The notes under the pieces are model-generated. The model ran no database searches. It had not been told where the DNA came from and worked only from the letters and a program-made list of their open reading frames with translations. Made by a program: the position numbers and the translations under genes. From the NCBI GenBank assembly GCA_963702535.1, contig CAVPDG010000024.1, positions 481,814 through 545,813 on the forward strand: a stretch of 64,000 bases of DNA, written 5' to 3'. Of this stretch, positions 9,343-18,294 are shown one piece after another (within the stretch, counting starts at the first letter, position 1; every line of letters starts with the position of its first letter). Source of the DNA: CAVPDG01 sp963702535. Its GTDB lineage: Bacteria > Chloroflexota > Anaerolineae > Anaerolineales > UBA4823.

Positions 9343-9620
9343 ATGGACGATTCAGAATTGATAGCAGCTGCAGCCAAGTACCACAAGATTGACGTACCGG
9401 TGCAAGCCATCCGCTAAAAGCAGGCGAGACAAGTCTCTCAAAAGCAGGCGAGACAAGTCAAGATGGCGAGCACGTTGTTATTGTCATCCAAGGCGGGCGG
9501 AGCTGAGCTGCAGGCTCAGCGACCTGCAGGCGAAGGCGCTAAAGGAGCGTGGCAAAGCACGAACGCAGCAGCGAAAGAGCGACGAAACGACATGCGAAAA
9601 AGTACAAAGTAAAGCGAGGT
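9343..9620 (+). CDS. Small phage-module gene, frame broken
   Basis: ATG 9343 behind CAGGAG starts MDDSELIAAAAKYHKIDVP and meets a stop at about 9417. Later segments in other frames (DGEHVVIVIQGG and a Lys/Arg-rich tail KRHAKKYKVKR) look like the rest of one small protein of about 85 residues. A pair of 20-bp direct repeats lies inside it at 9416-9459 and may have disturbed the frame. The family is not recognised. Confidence 0.35.
9416..9459 (+). repeat. 20-bp direct repeat, two copies, 24-bp period
   Basis: AAAAGCAGGCGAGACAAGTC occurs at 9416-9435 and again at 9440-9459, separated by TCTC. The 24-bp period keeps reading frame. It encodes a duplicated basic heptad-like unit. Confidence 0.85.
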
Positions 9621-9625
9621 GAATC

Positions 9626-9902
9626 ATGGCATCTATCAGGTCAGAAGACAGTAACAACGGCGGGAACTGAGGTTGTACTCGGTGATCAGCTCATCGGTGC
9701 GCCGTTGATGGTTAAGGCGTTGACCACGAATACCGGGCTGGTCTATGTCGGGGAAAGCGCCGGCGCAGTATCCAGCTCCACTGGCATGCCGCTGGCAGCC
9801 GGCGAGGTTGTGATCTTTGATTTTGTCGGTCAGCTCGGGCAGATCTGGGTGGATTCTGCGGTGAACGGCGAGGGTGTTGCATGGCTCGCTCTAAGCTCTT
9901 AA
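9626..9902 (+). CDS. Small phage structural protein (frame broken near 9650)
   Basis: ATG 9626 (MASIR) has the AGGTG ribosome site. After one shift near 9650 the rest reads QKTVTTAGTEVVLGDQLIG, MVKALTTNTGLVYVGESAG, GEVVIFDFVGQLGQIWVD and so on, giving about 92 residues of alternating beta-strand pattern. This resembles small phage proteins found between capsid and tail-spike genes. It ends 22 bp inside the next gene. Confidence 0.55.
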
Positions 9903-11178
9903 GGCGCTCTCTCCCGGCTATGGGTGGCAGGTGGGTGGATATTGCTGCGCCGGATGGCTGGACCTGGTCTTTGCCTTTCACGGTGCAACAGAAGGGCAGG
10001 AAGTTCCGGGCAAAGTCGTTTGACCTGGAAACCTATGCCAATATCGCCGTGACGAACACCTACTACGTCTCGACCACCGGCGACGATGGCAACGCGGGCA
10101 CAGCCTGGGGGGCAGCCTGCAGGACAGTGGGCGGGGCGCTGGGCAAAGCGAACCCGGACCGGATCTATATCGCAGCCGGCTACTACGGCTGGAATCAGTC
10201 CGGCTCGTGGCAACAACCTGGCGCGCTCGATGAAGATCATTGGCGTGGGGGACGTGTACCTGACCAGCGACGTATTCAACCAGATGGGCGCCTTCTCGCT
10301 GGATGGCAACCATTACGAGGCGACCGAACCGACCGGTCTTACTGCGGTCTTTGATCACGCCAACCCGGGCAGTGATGGCTTTGACAGCAAGCTGACCAAG
10401 CGCACCAGTGAAGCGGAGGTGGATGCCAATCCCGGCTCTTGGTGGGACAATGCCGGCAACTTCTACATCCGCCTGGCTGACGATCGGGCGCCGGATGCGA
10501 ACGTGCGTTATTACTACGGCTCGCGCCCTATCCGTGTAGCGCGTGACAGTATGACCTTTTACTTTGAGAACCTGAACATTCACTCGCCGGTGGGTCTGCA
10601 GCTGGGCAGCGCCAGCGCAACCGGCAACCTGAAATGCTACCTGAAAAACTGCAACATGCGCTATGAGCTGGGGACGAGCTACAACGGCGTGGTAGTGGCA
10701 GGTGTCACCGAGATCATTATGCAAGGCTGCAAGCTGGAGAAGAACGAGATCGGACGGAGTCAATTACTCGGCGGCGAACGGGGTAAGCCCCAAGGCAATC
10801 GAGATTGACTGTCAGGGTCAATACAACGGCTCGACCAGTGACCACAACGTAAGTTCGCTGCATACGGGTGACATCTACGGCTGAACGGCAGGTACCACCA
10901 CAGCCACGGTACGAACATACATGATGTGCAGATCGGTGGCACGGCAACGCAGGAGCTGGAATTGTGGCGTAGAAAGCTATAACCCTGGGCTGGCAGGTGG
11001 CGCAAGCAGGGTAGTGCGCTCCTGCTTTTCTGTTGGCAGCGCCACGTCAATCATGTGGCTGGATAGCTGCACGAGTCACGACATTGTTGACACCGACCTG
11101 GCGGAGGATAGCAGCGATATGCGATACAAGAATCTCAGTTCGGGCGGTCAGTTCTACGGTACGCCCAGCGACATGTAA
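9881..11178 (+). CDS. Right-handed beta-helix (spike or fibre-like) protein, frame broken several times
   Basis: Starts MARSKLLRRSLPAMGG at 9881. The segment NTYYVSTTGDDGNAGTAWGA resembles the start of pectate-lyase-like beta-helix domains (xYYVSxxGxDxNxGT). Later parts are MKIIGVGDVYLTSDVFNQM, YFENLNIHSPVGLQLGSAS and CYLKNCNMRYELGTSYNG. After further shifts near 10205, 10765 and 10860-10960 come VNYSAANGVSPKAIEIDCQG, GRYHHSHGTNIHDVQIG and the end SDMRYKNLSSGGQFYGTPSD. Joined length is about 430 residues. In a phage context such folds are usually host-binding spikes or fibres, and this is the only candidate for that function in the module. Confidence 0.6.
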
Positions 11179-11199
11179 CTAACCGACAAGGAGGAAAAC

Positions 11200-11521
11200 A
11201 TGTTGATCCAAGAGTATTTGTTAGCACTCGGCAAAAATGCGCCGTTCGTGGTGATGGCGGTGCTCGGCTTGGGCTGGCTGGCTGGGCAGGTGGGCGCGAA
11301 GGGCAGGCTCCAGCTTTTGATAGCCTTCCTATGCGGCTTCTCGATTGGCGCCTGCTTCCAGATCGCCTCGCTCGGCAAGCCAACGGACTTCGCCGGCTGG
11401 TTTTGGGTGGTGATCACGGCTGCTCATCATGGGCTTGGTCCCGAGTGGCTTTTACGAGGCGCTTAAAGAAGGCTCCAGCAAAGCTATGAGCTGGTGGATG
11501 GATATCAACAAGAGGGAATGA
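11200..11521 (+). CDS. Holin-like small membrane protein (frame broken near 11430)
   Basis: MLIQEYLLALGKNAPFVVMA begins behind AAGGAGG. Three hydrophobic segments are visible (VVMAVLGLGWLAGQVG; LLIAFLCGFSIGACFQIASL; GWFWVVITA). One shift near 11430 continues to PSGFYEALKEGSSKAMSWWM, ending at a TGA overlapping the next ATG. Joined length is about 106 residues. Size, topology and position at the late end of the module suggest a holin, but no lysin gene is visible nearby. Confidence 0.45.
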
Positions 11522-11745
11522 TGCGCGCCCTGGCTCTGGTCCTAATGCTCTTGGGCTTGTTGGTCGTCGGTGCTGCTACCAGCCTGGCGCAAGACAACGG
11601 CTGCAGCGGTCCGATTGAGCTGCTGCCGGATAACTGCTGGCCGCAACCCTCGCCTATGCCGACCGCGACGGCCTGGCCAACTTATGACCTCAGACCTTAT
11701 CCCGGTGCAGAAAACCGGGACTACCCTGCGCCCGTCCCCCATTGA
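11521..11745 (+). CDS. Secreted small Pro-rich protein
   Basis: The start ATG 11521 overlaps the previous stop (ATGA). A 24-residue signal peptide (ALVLMLLGLLVVGAATSLAQ) is followed by a short Cys- and Pro-rich body (CSGPIELLPDNCWPQPSPMP). About 74 residues. Family unknown. Confidence 0.5.
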   Translation: MRALALVLMLLGLLVVGAATSLAQDNGCSGPIELLPDNCWPQPSPMPTATAWPTYDLRPYPGAENRDYPAPVPH

Positions 11746-11813
11746 ACCGAGGGGGAGGGTTTTAGAACTAAACTCTTTTTTAAAAACTTTTTGCCTTTTT
11801 TGAAGAGGTAATC

Positions 11814-12321
11814 ATGGGCTATATTCACGATTCAAGCATGCGGTATTTTGTCCCGCCATCCTGGGCGGTGGATCTGGCGGAACATGGGTTCATACCCTGG
11901 ACGGAACGCATTGGTATCTGCAGCGGAACGCCAGCGCTGGTAACTTCTACCTGGGCATTCCGATTGCTGTGCCGCACCAGAACGCCAACGACAACCGGGG
12001 CAGCCGGGTGGCGAGCGTGGACGTGTATTACTCGGTCTATGATGCCGATATGACCACGCTCACGCCTGAATTCAACCTGGAAACCCTGCCGGCGGGGGCG
12101 GAATTCGATGCGCCAGCTAACCCAGCGTACACGGCAGATGCGGATCACAACCGAACGCGGAGCGGATCACGCAAGGCAGCCACGTAATGACCTTGACGCT
12201 GAACACGGCGCTATGGGTGCAAGGTGGGGAAGCTCTGCGGCTGGATCTGTACGGCTCGGTGGGGGCTGCAGCGGTGTTCCGCTTTTGGGGGGCGCAGGTG
12301 AATTACACGTTGAGGATCTGA
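11814..12321 (+). CDS. Phage-module structural protein of unknown role (frame broken near 11915 and 12145)
   Basis: MGYIHDSSMRYFVPPSWAVD begins at ATG 11814 behind AAGAGGTAATC. After a shift comes WYLQRNASAGNFYLGIPIAV, then SRVASVDVYYSVYDADMTTL, and after another ITQGSHVMTLTLNTALWVQG and FRFWGAQVNYTLRI, ending at 12321. Joined length is about 168 residues with a strong beta-strand pattern, as in phage decoration or fibre proteins. The assignment is by context only. Confidence 0.45.
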
Positions 12322-12368
12322 CCGCAAAGGTTGCAATGGAGGTCGCAACCTGGGTTGCATGAGTAGCA

Positions 12369-13032
12369 ATGTTAATCTGCACTACGAGCAGAGTCCTGCA
12401 GCTGCTATCGGATACGACGCCGGCGACGTTTACCACCGGGCAGGTGGATGAGTCAATTCAACGGGCGCTGGATGAGTACAGCCAATACAACCCGATGCAG
12501 GGTGAAACCCTGCTGGATCTGCCTGGCGACGGTTGGGAGATTGCCTTGAATAACGTCACCGGCTTGCTGCGGGTGATGGCGGTTCACTGGCCATATGATT
12601 CCACGGCGGCGGAGGAAGAGCAAGAAGAGAACAAGGTAACGCACTGGTTCTTGTGGTGGGATGATGCCCAGCCGATTATTACCGTTGTGACCAGTGACAG
12701 TTCGATGCCGGTAGAAGATGACGAGGTACGCGTTCTGGTATGAGCTGGCGCACACGGTTGACGGTCTTGGGGATGGGACGGTGACAACGATACCCGAGCT
12801 GCACGAAAGCATGCTGGTGGTGGGCGCCGCAGCCTTTACAGCCATGACGCAATCCATTGCCATGATGAACGACACCACGGCGGATATGTATGCGGCAACT
12901 CTGATGGCGACCTGGGGCAGGGCGAAGGAACGAGAGTTCCGCCAGCTGCTTTCTAAGCTGGCGGTCCAGGTGGGCAGATCTGGCGCCCCACGCCAGGCGT
13001 GGCCGATGGATAAGTGGGATAGGGTGTACTGA
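12369..13032 (+). CDS. Phage-module protein, possible head-tail connector (frame broken near 12735)
   Basis: Begins MLICTTSRVLQLLSDTTP at 12369. The first part (TFTTGQVDESIQRALDEYSQ) resembles N-termini of small connector-type proteins that start with a short helical bundle. After a shift near 12735 it continues ELAHTVDGLGDGTVTTIPEL, HESMLVVGAAAFTAM and EFRQLLSKLAVQV. Joined length is about 220 residues. The TTIPELHE..LVVGAA pattern recurs in uncharacterised phage proteins near connectors. Function not established. Confidence 0.45.
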
Positions 13033-13494
13033 TGCCGAATTGGAGCACCAGGCGCGCGGCGAAACCGAAACCGCAAGAAGATCTTCCGGACTTCGACGAG
13101 GATTTTCTAAGCCTGCTGCGGCAGATCATGCCGCAGGACGTGATACCAACCGGCTGGCCTCTGTACCGCAGGGGTGGCAGCTACCGTCACTGGACAACGG
13201 CAGGGCAGAACAACTACGTTCCGACCGGCTTTACACAGATCGGCGTCTACGAGTGGGAAGCTGCGGCGGATAGTCATGTGCAAGAGCTGGTAGTCCTGCC
13301 ACGGCGCTATACCGGTCGTTTCCTGGTTTGGTGCCAGATTCTGGATACCGCACCTGCCACCAAAAAGTCGGTGTGCATGGCATGGCCAAATCAGAACGGC
13401 GCCGAGTTCTTTCTTGACTGGTGGAGTCTGCGACGGGGATTTGACCCACATCCGGGTAGCCTGGCTCACCATGGGACCGGGGGCGGGAACGTGA
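13032..13494 (+). CDS. Last gene of the phage-like module, unknown (frame broken near 13405)
   Basis: MPNWSTRRAAKPKPQEDLPD begins at 13032, abutting the previous stop (TGATG). The body reads YRRGGSYRHWTTAGQNNYVP and YEWEAAADSHVQELVVLPRR. After a shift near 13405 it ends GDLTHIRVAWLTMGPGAGT at the TGA at 13492-13494. Without the shift the frame runs on to 13583 into the convergent neighbour, which looks artefactual. About 154 residues. No family recognised. Confidence 0.42.
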
Positions 13495-13545
13495 GGCGGG
13501 TTTTCTTTGTCTTGCAGGATTTGGGTGAGGAACTGTTGTCGAGGC

Positions 13546-14088
13546 TTAGAGCGGTGACGCTGGCACGGTTTCCACCGGTGTGAGCACAAAAACACCGATA
13601 TCCCGCTGGCTGGCGCGGGCGCGGTAAGCATTATAACCGCCGTACAGGAAAGCCGCCCGTTGCCAGCAAGCCTCGCGCTCTGCGCCCGTGGCTTCATGCG
13701 CGGTGTACTGCCCGGTGAAGCCGTTGGTGCTGAGCGTTGCCAGCGGGTTAGCGCGCAGGTTGTAGTACCAGGCTGGATGGTGTTCTCGTCCAAAATTGGA
13801 GGCTACCAGGATGATTTTTTCCCCGCCATCCGCTTCGAGCGGGATCGCCACCAGCGGAACGCTGCGCGGCTGTCCGGTTCTGGCGCCGCGCGTCGTCAAT
13901 GTGATCACCGGCAAGCCGGTCAGCAGGCTGGTCAGCGTCGTTTTCCCTTTGCTGAGCTGGATAAAGGGCGCGTCCAGGTGGTGCAGGATGGGCGCCAGCA
14001 CGGCTGACCCGGCTCGGCTGGCTGCCAGGCGTTGCACCAGCTTTTGCCAGCGGGTGGGGTGGTAGGGTAAGTGGAGAGTCACGGGCAT
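13546..14088 (-). CDS. Deazaflavin (F420)-dependent nitroreductase-family protein
   Basis: 180 residues, intact. The pattern TTRGARTGQPRSVPLV, then GGEKIILVASNFGREHHPAW and YNLRANPLATL, is the hallmark of the DDN family (PF04075), split-barrel oxidoreductases that use reduced F420 or a similar flavin cofactor on diverse substrates. The substrate cannot be read from sequence. Its start overlaps the stop of the upstream lipoprotein gene by 10 bp, so the two are cotranscribed. It converges with the phage-like module, which ends 51 bp away. Confidence 0.85.
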   Translation of the reverse strand: MPVTLHLPYHPTRWQKLVQRLAASRAGSAVLAPILHHLDAPFIQLSKGKTTLTSLLTGLPVITLTTRGARTGQPRSVPLVAIPLEADGGEKIILVASNFGREHHPAWYYNLRANPLATLSTNGFTGQYTAHEATGAEREACWQRAAFLYGGYNAYRARASQRDIGVFVLTPVETVPASPL

Positions 14089-15695
14089 CTATCGATCACC
14101 AACAAGGCGCTTTCCTGCATTCCCTGGCGTGCTCCGGTGAAAGCCAGCTTGCAGCCATCGGGAGAGAAAGCCACCCCGGTTGTCGGGTCTGCAAGGATGG
14201 GATGATACCCGATCGCCTGCCACCTGCCCTCACCCAGCAGGTTCAGGTCGGGGAAATCCTGCCATGTTACCGTCTCGCCGTTGCTGTACGCCATCTCACT
14301 CCAACCAGCGTTCCACGCCATGCCCTGCGGGTCAAACGCCAGCAATGTCCAGTCCCCTTCCACCAGCTCCAGGGGGCGGAAGTAAATCGCGTGGTTGCCG
14401 CCCGGGTTTAGGTCCATCAGCAGCCACTTTCCGTCCGGGGTAACTGCGGTGAGCGTGCGGAAAGGCAGTGTCTCAACCAGGTCGTACTCGCCGTGATACA
14501 GGCGCGCCTCGGGCAGATCGGCGTCTGCGCCGGCGCCATGCAGCAGCAGGTGGTAATGCGGCATTGCTGCCGTTCCAGGGATCGGGTATACGCTTAGCTT
14601 GTAGCCTTGCCCGCTTCTGCCTGGGATTTCCTGCATTTCGAAGAGCGCTTCCAGCACCGGTGTAACCTTGCCGCTGACATCCAGGATCAGGGGACCTTGA
14701 GTGAGCGTATCGTAGATCAGGAAGGAGGTAGGGCTGATCCATTCGCCTCCCAGGAAGCGCTCGGAGGCGTCAGGGCTTTCTGCCAGTTCCCAGTTCTGCT
14801 CCACCAGCGCCTGGCTGCCCTCGCTGGGCAGCAGGCGGGTTGTGAAGCTCGCTCTGCCCTGCGCCCCTTCATCTCGGAGGGTTTCCGCCCGGTACTGCCC
14901 TCCGGGGGAGATGCTGGTGTTATGACTTGGTGTCGCTGTTGCAAGCCCTGCGGCTGTCGCGCCGGATGGCTCCAGCGCGCAGGGTCGCCCTTGCAGCGTC
15001 TCGCCGCTCGCCATCTTGATGGTGATATCATCCTGCCCGCTCCATGCGACCTGGAGCGCTCCATCCGGGTCCACCCGGCAGATCTTATCCTGACCCGGGT
15101 TGTAGAACGCCAGCGTGATGGGTACCTGCGCCTGGCTTGCAGCGGGCGCGCCAGCAGCTGACCCGTAAGCCAGCCACTTGCCGTCCGGCGACCAGCCGAA
15201 GACCTTCAGCCAGGCGGCTGTGTCGACGGGCTGCAGCGCGGTTGGCTGCCCGGGGCGGGGGGTGGGTGTCGGGAAGCTGAACGGTTCGGGATTGCCGCCG
15301 AATACCGCCACAAATGTGGCGCAGGGGATGCCCACGGCTTCAGCTGTCGGGCAGAGGTCCTGGGTTGGGTAGGATGTGCGCAGGGCAGGCGTCTCATCAA
15401 CGGGCTGTGGGGCTGATGGCGTCTGGGTTGCTTGTGCAGGGTGGGATTCTGCCTGCGGCTGGCTGGGGGTTTCGCTGGGCGTTGGGCTCTCGGGCGACGG
15501 GGTAGCGCGGGTAATCACCTGAGCAGGTTGGTCGGCAGCCGGCGGCGCACCTGTCGCAGTGCTCGCCGGTGTTCGCCGGTGCTCGCCGGTGCTCGCCGGG
15601 ACTTCTCCGAGGCGACCAGAGCAGGCGACCAGCGTCGCCAGAGCCAGGAGGATTGCGCATAGAAGAAAGCCTTGGTGTGTTGTCTTCTCCATCAT
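14079..15695 (-). CDS. Propeller-type lipoprotein
   Basis: About 538 residues from ATG 15695. An in-frame extension upstream to 15800 exists but would place the signal peptide internally. The signal peptide ends with lipobox LVAC (Cys25). A low-complexity Thr/Pro/Ala-rich linker follows to about residue 120, then a propeller-like domain with WSPDGKWLAYGS, SPGGQYRAET, TPDGKWLLMDL and FSPDGCKLAFTG. It is predicted to be surface-anchored; a role in binding or sensing is a guess. A 10-bp tandem repeat lies in the linker coding region. The downstream gene overlaps it. Confidence 0.8.
   Translation of the reverse strand: MMEKTTHQGFLLCAILLALATLVACSGRLGEVPASTGEHRRTPASTATGAPPAADQPAQVITRATPSPESPTPSETPSQPQAESHPAQATQTPSAPQPVDETPALRTSYPTQDLCPTAEAVGIPCATFVAVFGGNPEPFSFPTPTPRPGQPTALQPVDTAAWLKVFGWSPDGKWLAYGSAAGAPAASQAQVPITLAFYNPGQDKICRVDPDGALQVAWSGQDDITIKMASGETLQGRPCALEPSGATAAGLATATPSHNTSISPGGQYRAETLRDEGAQGRASFTTRLLPSEGSQALVEQNWELAESPDASERFLGGEWISPTSFLIYDTLTQGPLILDVSGKVTPVLEALFEMQEIPGRSGQGYKLSVYPIPGTAAMPHYHLLLHGAGADADLPEARLYHGEYDLVETLPFRTLTAVTPDGKWLLMDLNPGGNHAIYFRPLELVEGDWTLLAFDPQGMAWNAGWSEMAYSNGETVTWQDFPDLNLLGEGRWQAIGYHPILADPTTGVAFSPDGCKLAFTGARQGMQESALLVIDRCP
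15561..15600. repeat. 10-bp tandem repeat, four copies
   Basis: GCTCGCCGGT is repeated four times (second copy GTTCGCCGGT, last copy ending GGG) inside the linker of the lipoprotein, shortly after its signal peptide. Because the unit is not a multiple of three, gain or loss of one copy would shift the frame. Confidence 0.85.
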
Positions 15696-15747
15696 TTCAG
15701 GAGAATTATAAGCGCTATTGCAGGTCGCCGGGTGAGATCGGTGCGAC

Positions 15748-16471
15748 CTATTCCTGGAATTGGCTTGTATCCACCGAGACCACACCGCCGTAGTAGCCAA
15801 AGCGCAGGGTATAGGTGATCCCCGCGCGTTTCACCTCGAGCGTGTCCCAATTCTCCAGCACATTTCTGGGTCCGCCACGCGATCCATTGGCATACTCCAG
15901 GGGCTGGCAGGCGCCGTCTACCACCGCGCCGATCTTGAACTAGCTCGTCCTCCTCCACGATCGAGTAGGTGAGCGCCAGGAGCGGTTGCCCGAGATCGAC
16001 AAGCAAGATCCCTGCCGGTTCTTTCTTCGTCTGGTGCGAGCCGAGCAGCTCTTTGTCGCGTTTTCCGCTCTCGACTTTCACCACGCGCTCCGCTGCGATG
16101 TTCGTGAAGAAGCCCTCCAGGCACGCACCTCCTTCTCCCAGGGCTAGCGGGGCGGCGCTGGCTGCTGGTTGTGCGCTGGGCGCCTGGGTATTGCCTTCGG
16201 TGTTGCTTGCCTGCATTACCGGCGGGATCGGCGTTTGCTGCGGGGAGGCTTGCGCTGCCTCAAAGCGAGGCAATCCCGGCGCCAGGTAGAGCAGCAGCCC
16301 AGCGCCCAGGAATACCGCTCCAGCCGCCGCCGCCCATTTTTGTCGCGTGGGGGGTATTTCAAGCTTACCGGCGATCTGCCCCGCCAGCGCCAGGAAGAGG
16401 AAGACGATCCCGCTCAATACCAGGATCGTCGGGATCGGTGTGTCTTTCAACAGGGAAATGATACTGTCCAT
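15748..16471 (-). CDS. Membrane-anchored protein of unknown function (frame broken near 15945)
   Basis: Starts MDSIISLLKDTPIPTILVLS. Two hydrophobic segments (TILVLSGIVFLFLALAGQIA; AAAAGAVFLGAGLLLYLAPG) are followed by an Ala/Pro/Gln-rich linker. A soluble domain begins GEGGACLEGFFTNIAAERVV. One shift near 15945 leads to FKIGAVVDGACQPLEYANG and GITYTLRFGYYGG, ending at a TAG at 15748-15750. Joined length is about 240 residues. The soluble domain is predicted outside the membrane. Family not recognised. Confidence 0.6.
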
Positions 16472-16562
16472 ACGCTACCTCACCATTAAAGAGCCCAAGA
16501 CCTGCATACCGGCGCCTTATGCAGATTAATAATACCTTATTTATCCAATTAAAACAGGTAAT

Positions 16563-17139
16563 TTATTTGGTTTTTCGAAAAAAACGGCTGCGCCCGGCGG
16601 TGTTCTCGGGAAAGATGCCCTGCTCCGTGGAACGCACTTCTTCCACGGTGATGAACGGTCTGGGTTGCTGTCGCTGTGCATGATTTCCATCACCTGTGGC
16701 AGGTATTTGCGCTTGATCACCGTGTAGATCAGTGTTACCGGACCTGCGGAGCCGTACCCGTTGACGCTTGTTACACCGTAACCGGCGCTGCTGCAGCCGT
16801 GCAACCAGCTCCTCGGCTCCGCGGGGCGATGATCGCCCGCACCACCAACGTGCCGATGGCAAGCCGGTTCTCGATGTAGATGCCCACGTAACTGCCGGCT
16901 GCAAAGCCTGCCGCATAAGCCAGGTAAGCTACCAGGTTGTTGGCGCCACGGATAATCTGTGAGACGACTGCAATCCAGATGAAAACCTCCACAAAACCGA
17001 GCAGCGGCGCCAGGTAGCGCTTGCCGCGCGAGACGAAGATGATGCGCAGGGTCATCAGTGTCACGTCTGTCATGCGGGCGAAGAAGATCAACAGCGGCAG
17101 GTAGACGTAGGAATACAGGTCGCTTGAGGCGATATCCAT
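16563..17139 (-). CDS. UPF0316-like membrane protein (DUF5698 plus DUF2179; frame broken near 16815 and 16655)
   Basis: About 190 residues when joined. Three N-terminal membrane segments carry the DUF5698 pattern (ARMTDVTLMTLRIIFVSRGK; GFVEVFIWIAVVSQIIRGAN; AYAAGFAAGSYVGIYIENRL). A cytoplasmic DUF2179-type domain reads YGVTSVNGYGSAGPVTLIYT and VIKRKYLPQVMEIMHSDS, then FITVEEVRSTEQGIFP. These domains are known from YitT and UPF0316 proteins of unclear function. The start lies 52 bp inside the end of the upstream opine dehydrogenase gene. Confidence 0.75.
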
Positions 17140-18271
17140 GGCGTTCCTCCTGCGAATTTCTCGGTTAGATCGCGCAAGCCTTCGTTGACATAGCGCGTCA
17201 GCTCGCTGACGCTCAGGTCGGCGATGCCCAGCTTATCCACGGTGCGACCCCGCCGCCAGTAATCGGTGCGGTGGATGATGCATGCCAGGCGGACAATGGC
17301 TTCGATGCCGCGCACGGAGACGCCGTAGCGCTCCCCCAGCGAGGCGATCGGCACCAGGCTCATTGGCACGTCCTCGAAGATATAGCGGTGGTTGAGCGTG
17401 CTGGGGCGCGGATGCCGTAATAACCCGGCTGGTTGTGCACCGCCTCGTGCAGGTCGCTGCCCTGGGTGTTATAAGCCATCTCCAGCCATTCCATCGCCGT
17501 GCGAGCGCGGATACCCAGCGACGAGGCGACGGTGACTCGCTCCCGGTCCAGCACCTCCAATAACCGGGCGACCGAGGGCGTCACTCCGTCGATATAAAAC
17601 TGGTAATCGCCGTGCGTCGCTTCGATCCAGCCCGCGTTGAGAATGGTCAACGCGGGGTGGAAAATGGCGCCCATGTTGTTCAAACCGGTGTGCAGCACAT
17701 TGACCCCGTGGATGAATTGGGGATAGGCGGGGCGGATTGCTGCTAACACCGCCTCGGTGCGCGTGGCGGGCAGGGCTGCCAGCGGAACGGCTTCCTTGAT
17801 GCGGAAGATGCGCGCTTGGGCGGGTCCGTCTGAGCGGCTGGCGTAGATGAAAGTCTCGGCTTCAGCAAGGGTGATGTCGGCGGTGCAGCCATTATCCTGC
17901 AAGACTTTGGCGAACTCGATCGTTCCGCAGGTGCGCCCGGGGTGCAGCAGCACGGTTTGCCCGCTCTGCAGGTGAGGAGCTGCCGACCGCGCCACGTCAC
18001 CATGGGCGGATGAGGGCACCACCACCATGACGATCTTCGATTGTTTTAAGGCTCTCTCAATATCCGATGTGACCAGGCATAGTTCGGCAAAGCCTTTGGG
18101 TCCCCCCTCATAACTTTCCAGATCAATGCCGCCGCGCGCTTTCAGCAGGGCGATATGCTCCGGGTTGCGGTTGTAGAGCGCCACGCTGAAGCCCATCAGG
18201 GCGAGGTGGGCTGCCATGGCTTTGCCGCCATGCCCCGCGCCGATCACTGTATAGTCGCAGGTATGTTCCAT
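17088..18271 (-). CDS. NAD/NADP octopine/nopaline dehydrogenase family protein (frame broken near 17395)
   Basis: Start ATG 18271 has ATCGAGGTGA as ribosome site. The N-terminal Rossmann motif GAGHGGKAMAAH (from residue 11) and the C-terminal alpha-helical domain (HGVNVLHTGLNNMGAIFHPA; GVTPSVARLLEVLDRERV) match the PF02317 fold, which reductively joins an amino acid and a 2-oxo acid or oxidises related compounds. One shift near 17395 continues to SLVPIASLGERYGVSVRG. Joined length is about 390 residues. It lies 24 bp downstream of the cobalamin-fold gene, so the two are probably cotranscribed. The substrate is unknown. Confidence 0.78.
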
Positions 18272-18294
18272 AGGTTCACCTCGATAAATTCTCT

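Noticed and set aside
1957..13494. Complete temperate prophage
   Set aside because: No integrase, repressor, replication, tape-measure or lysin gene and no flanking att repeat were seen, so only a head-gene module is claimed.
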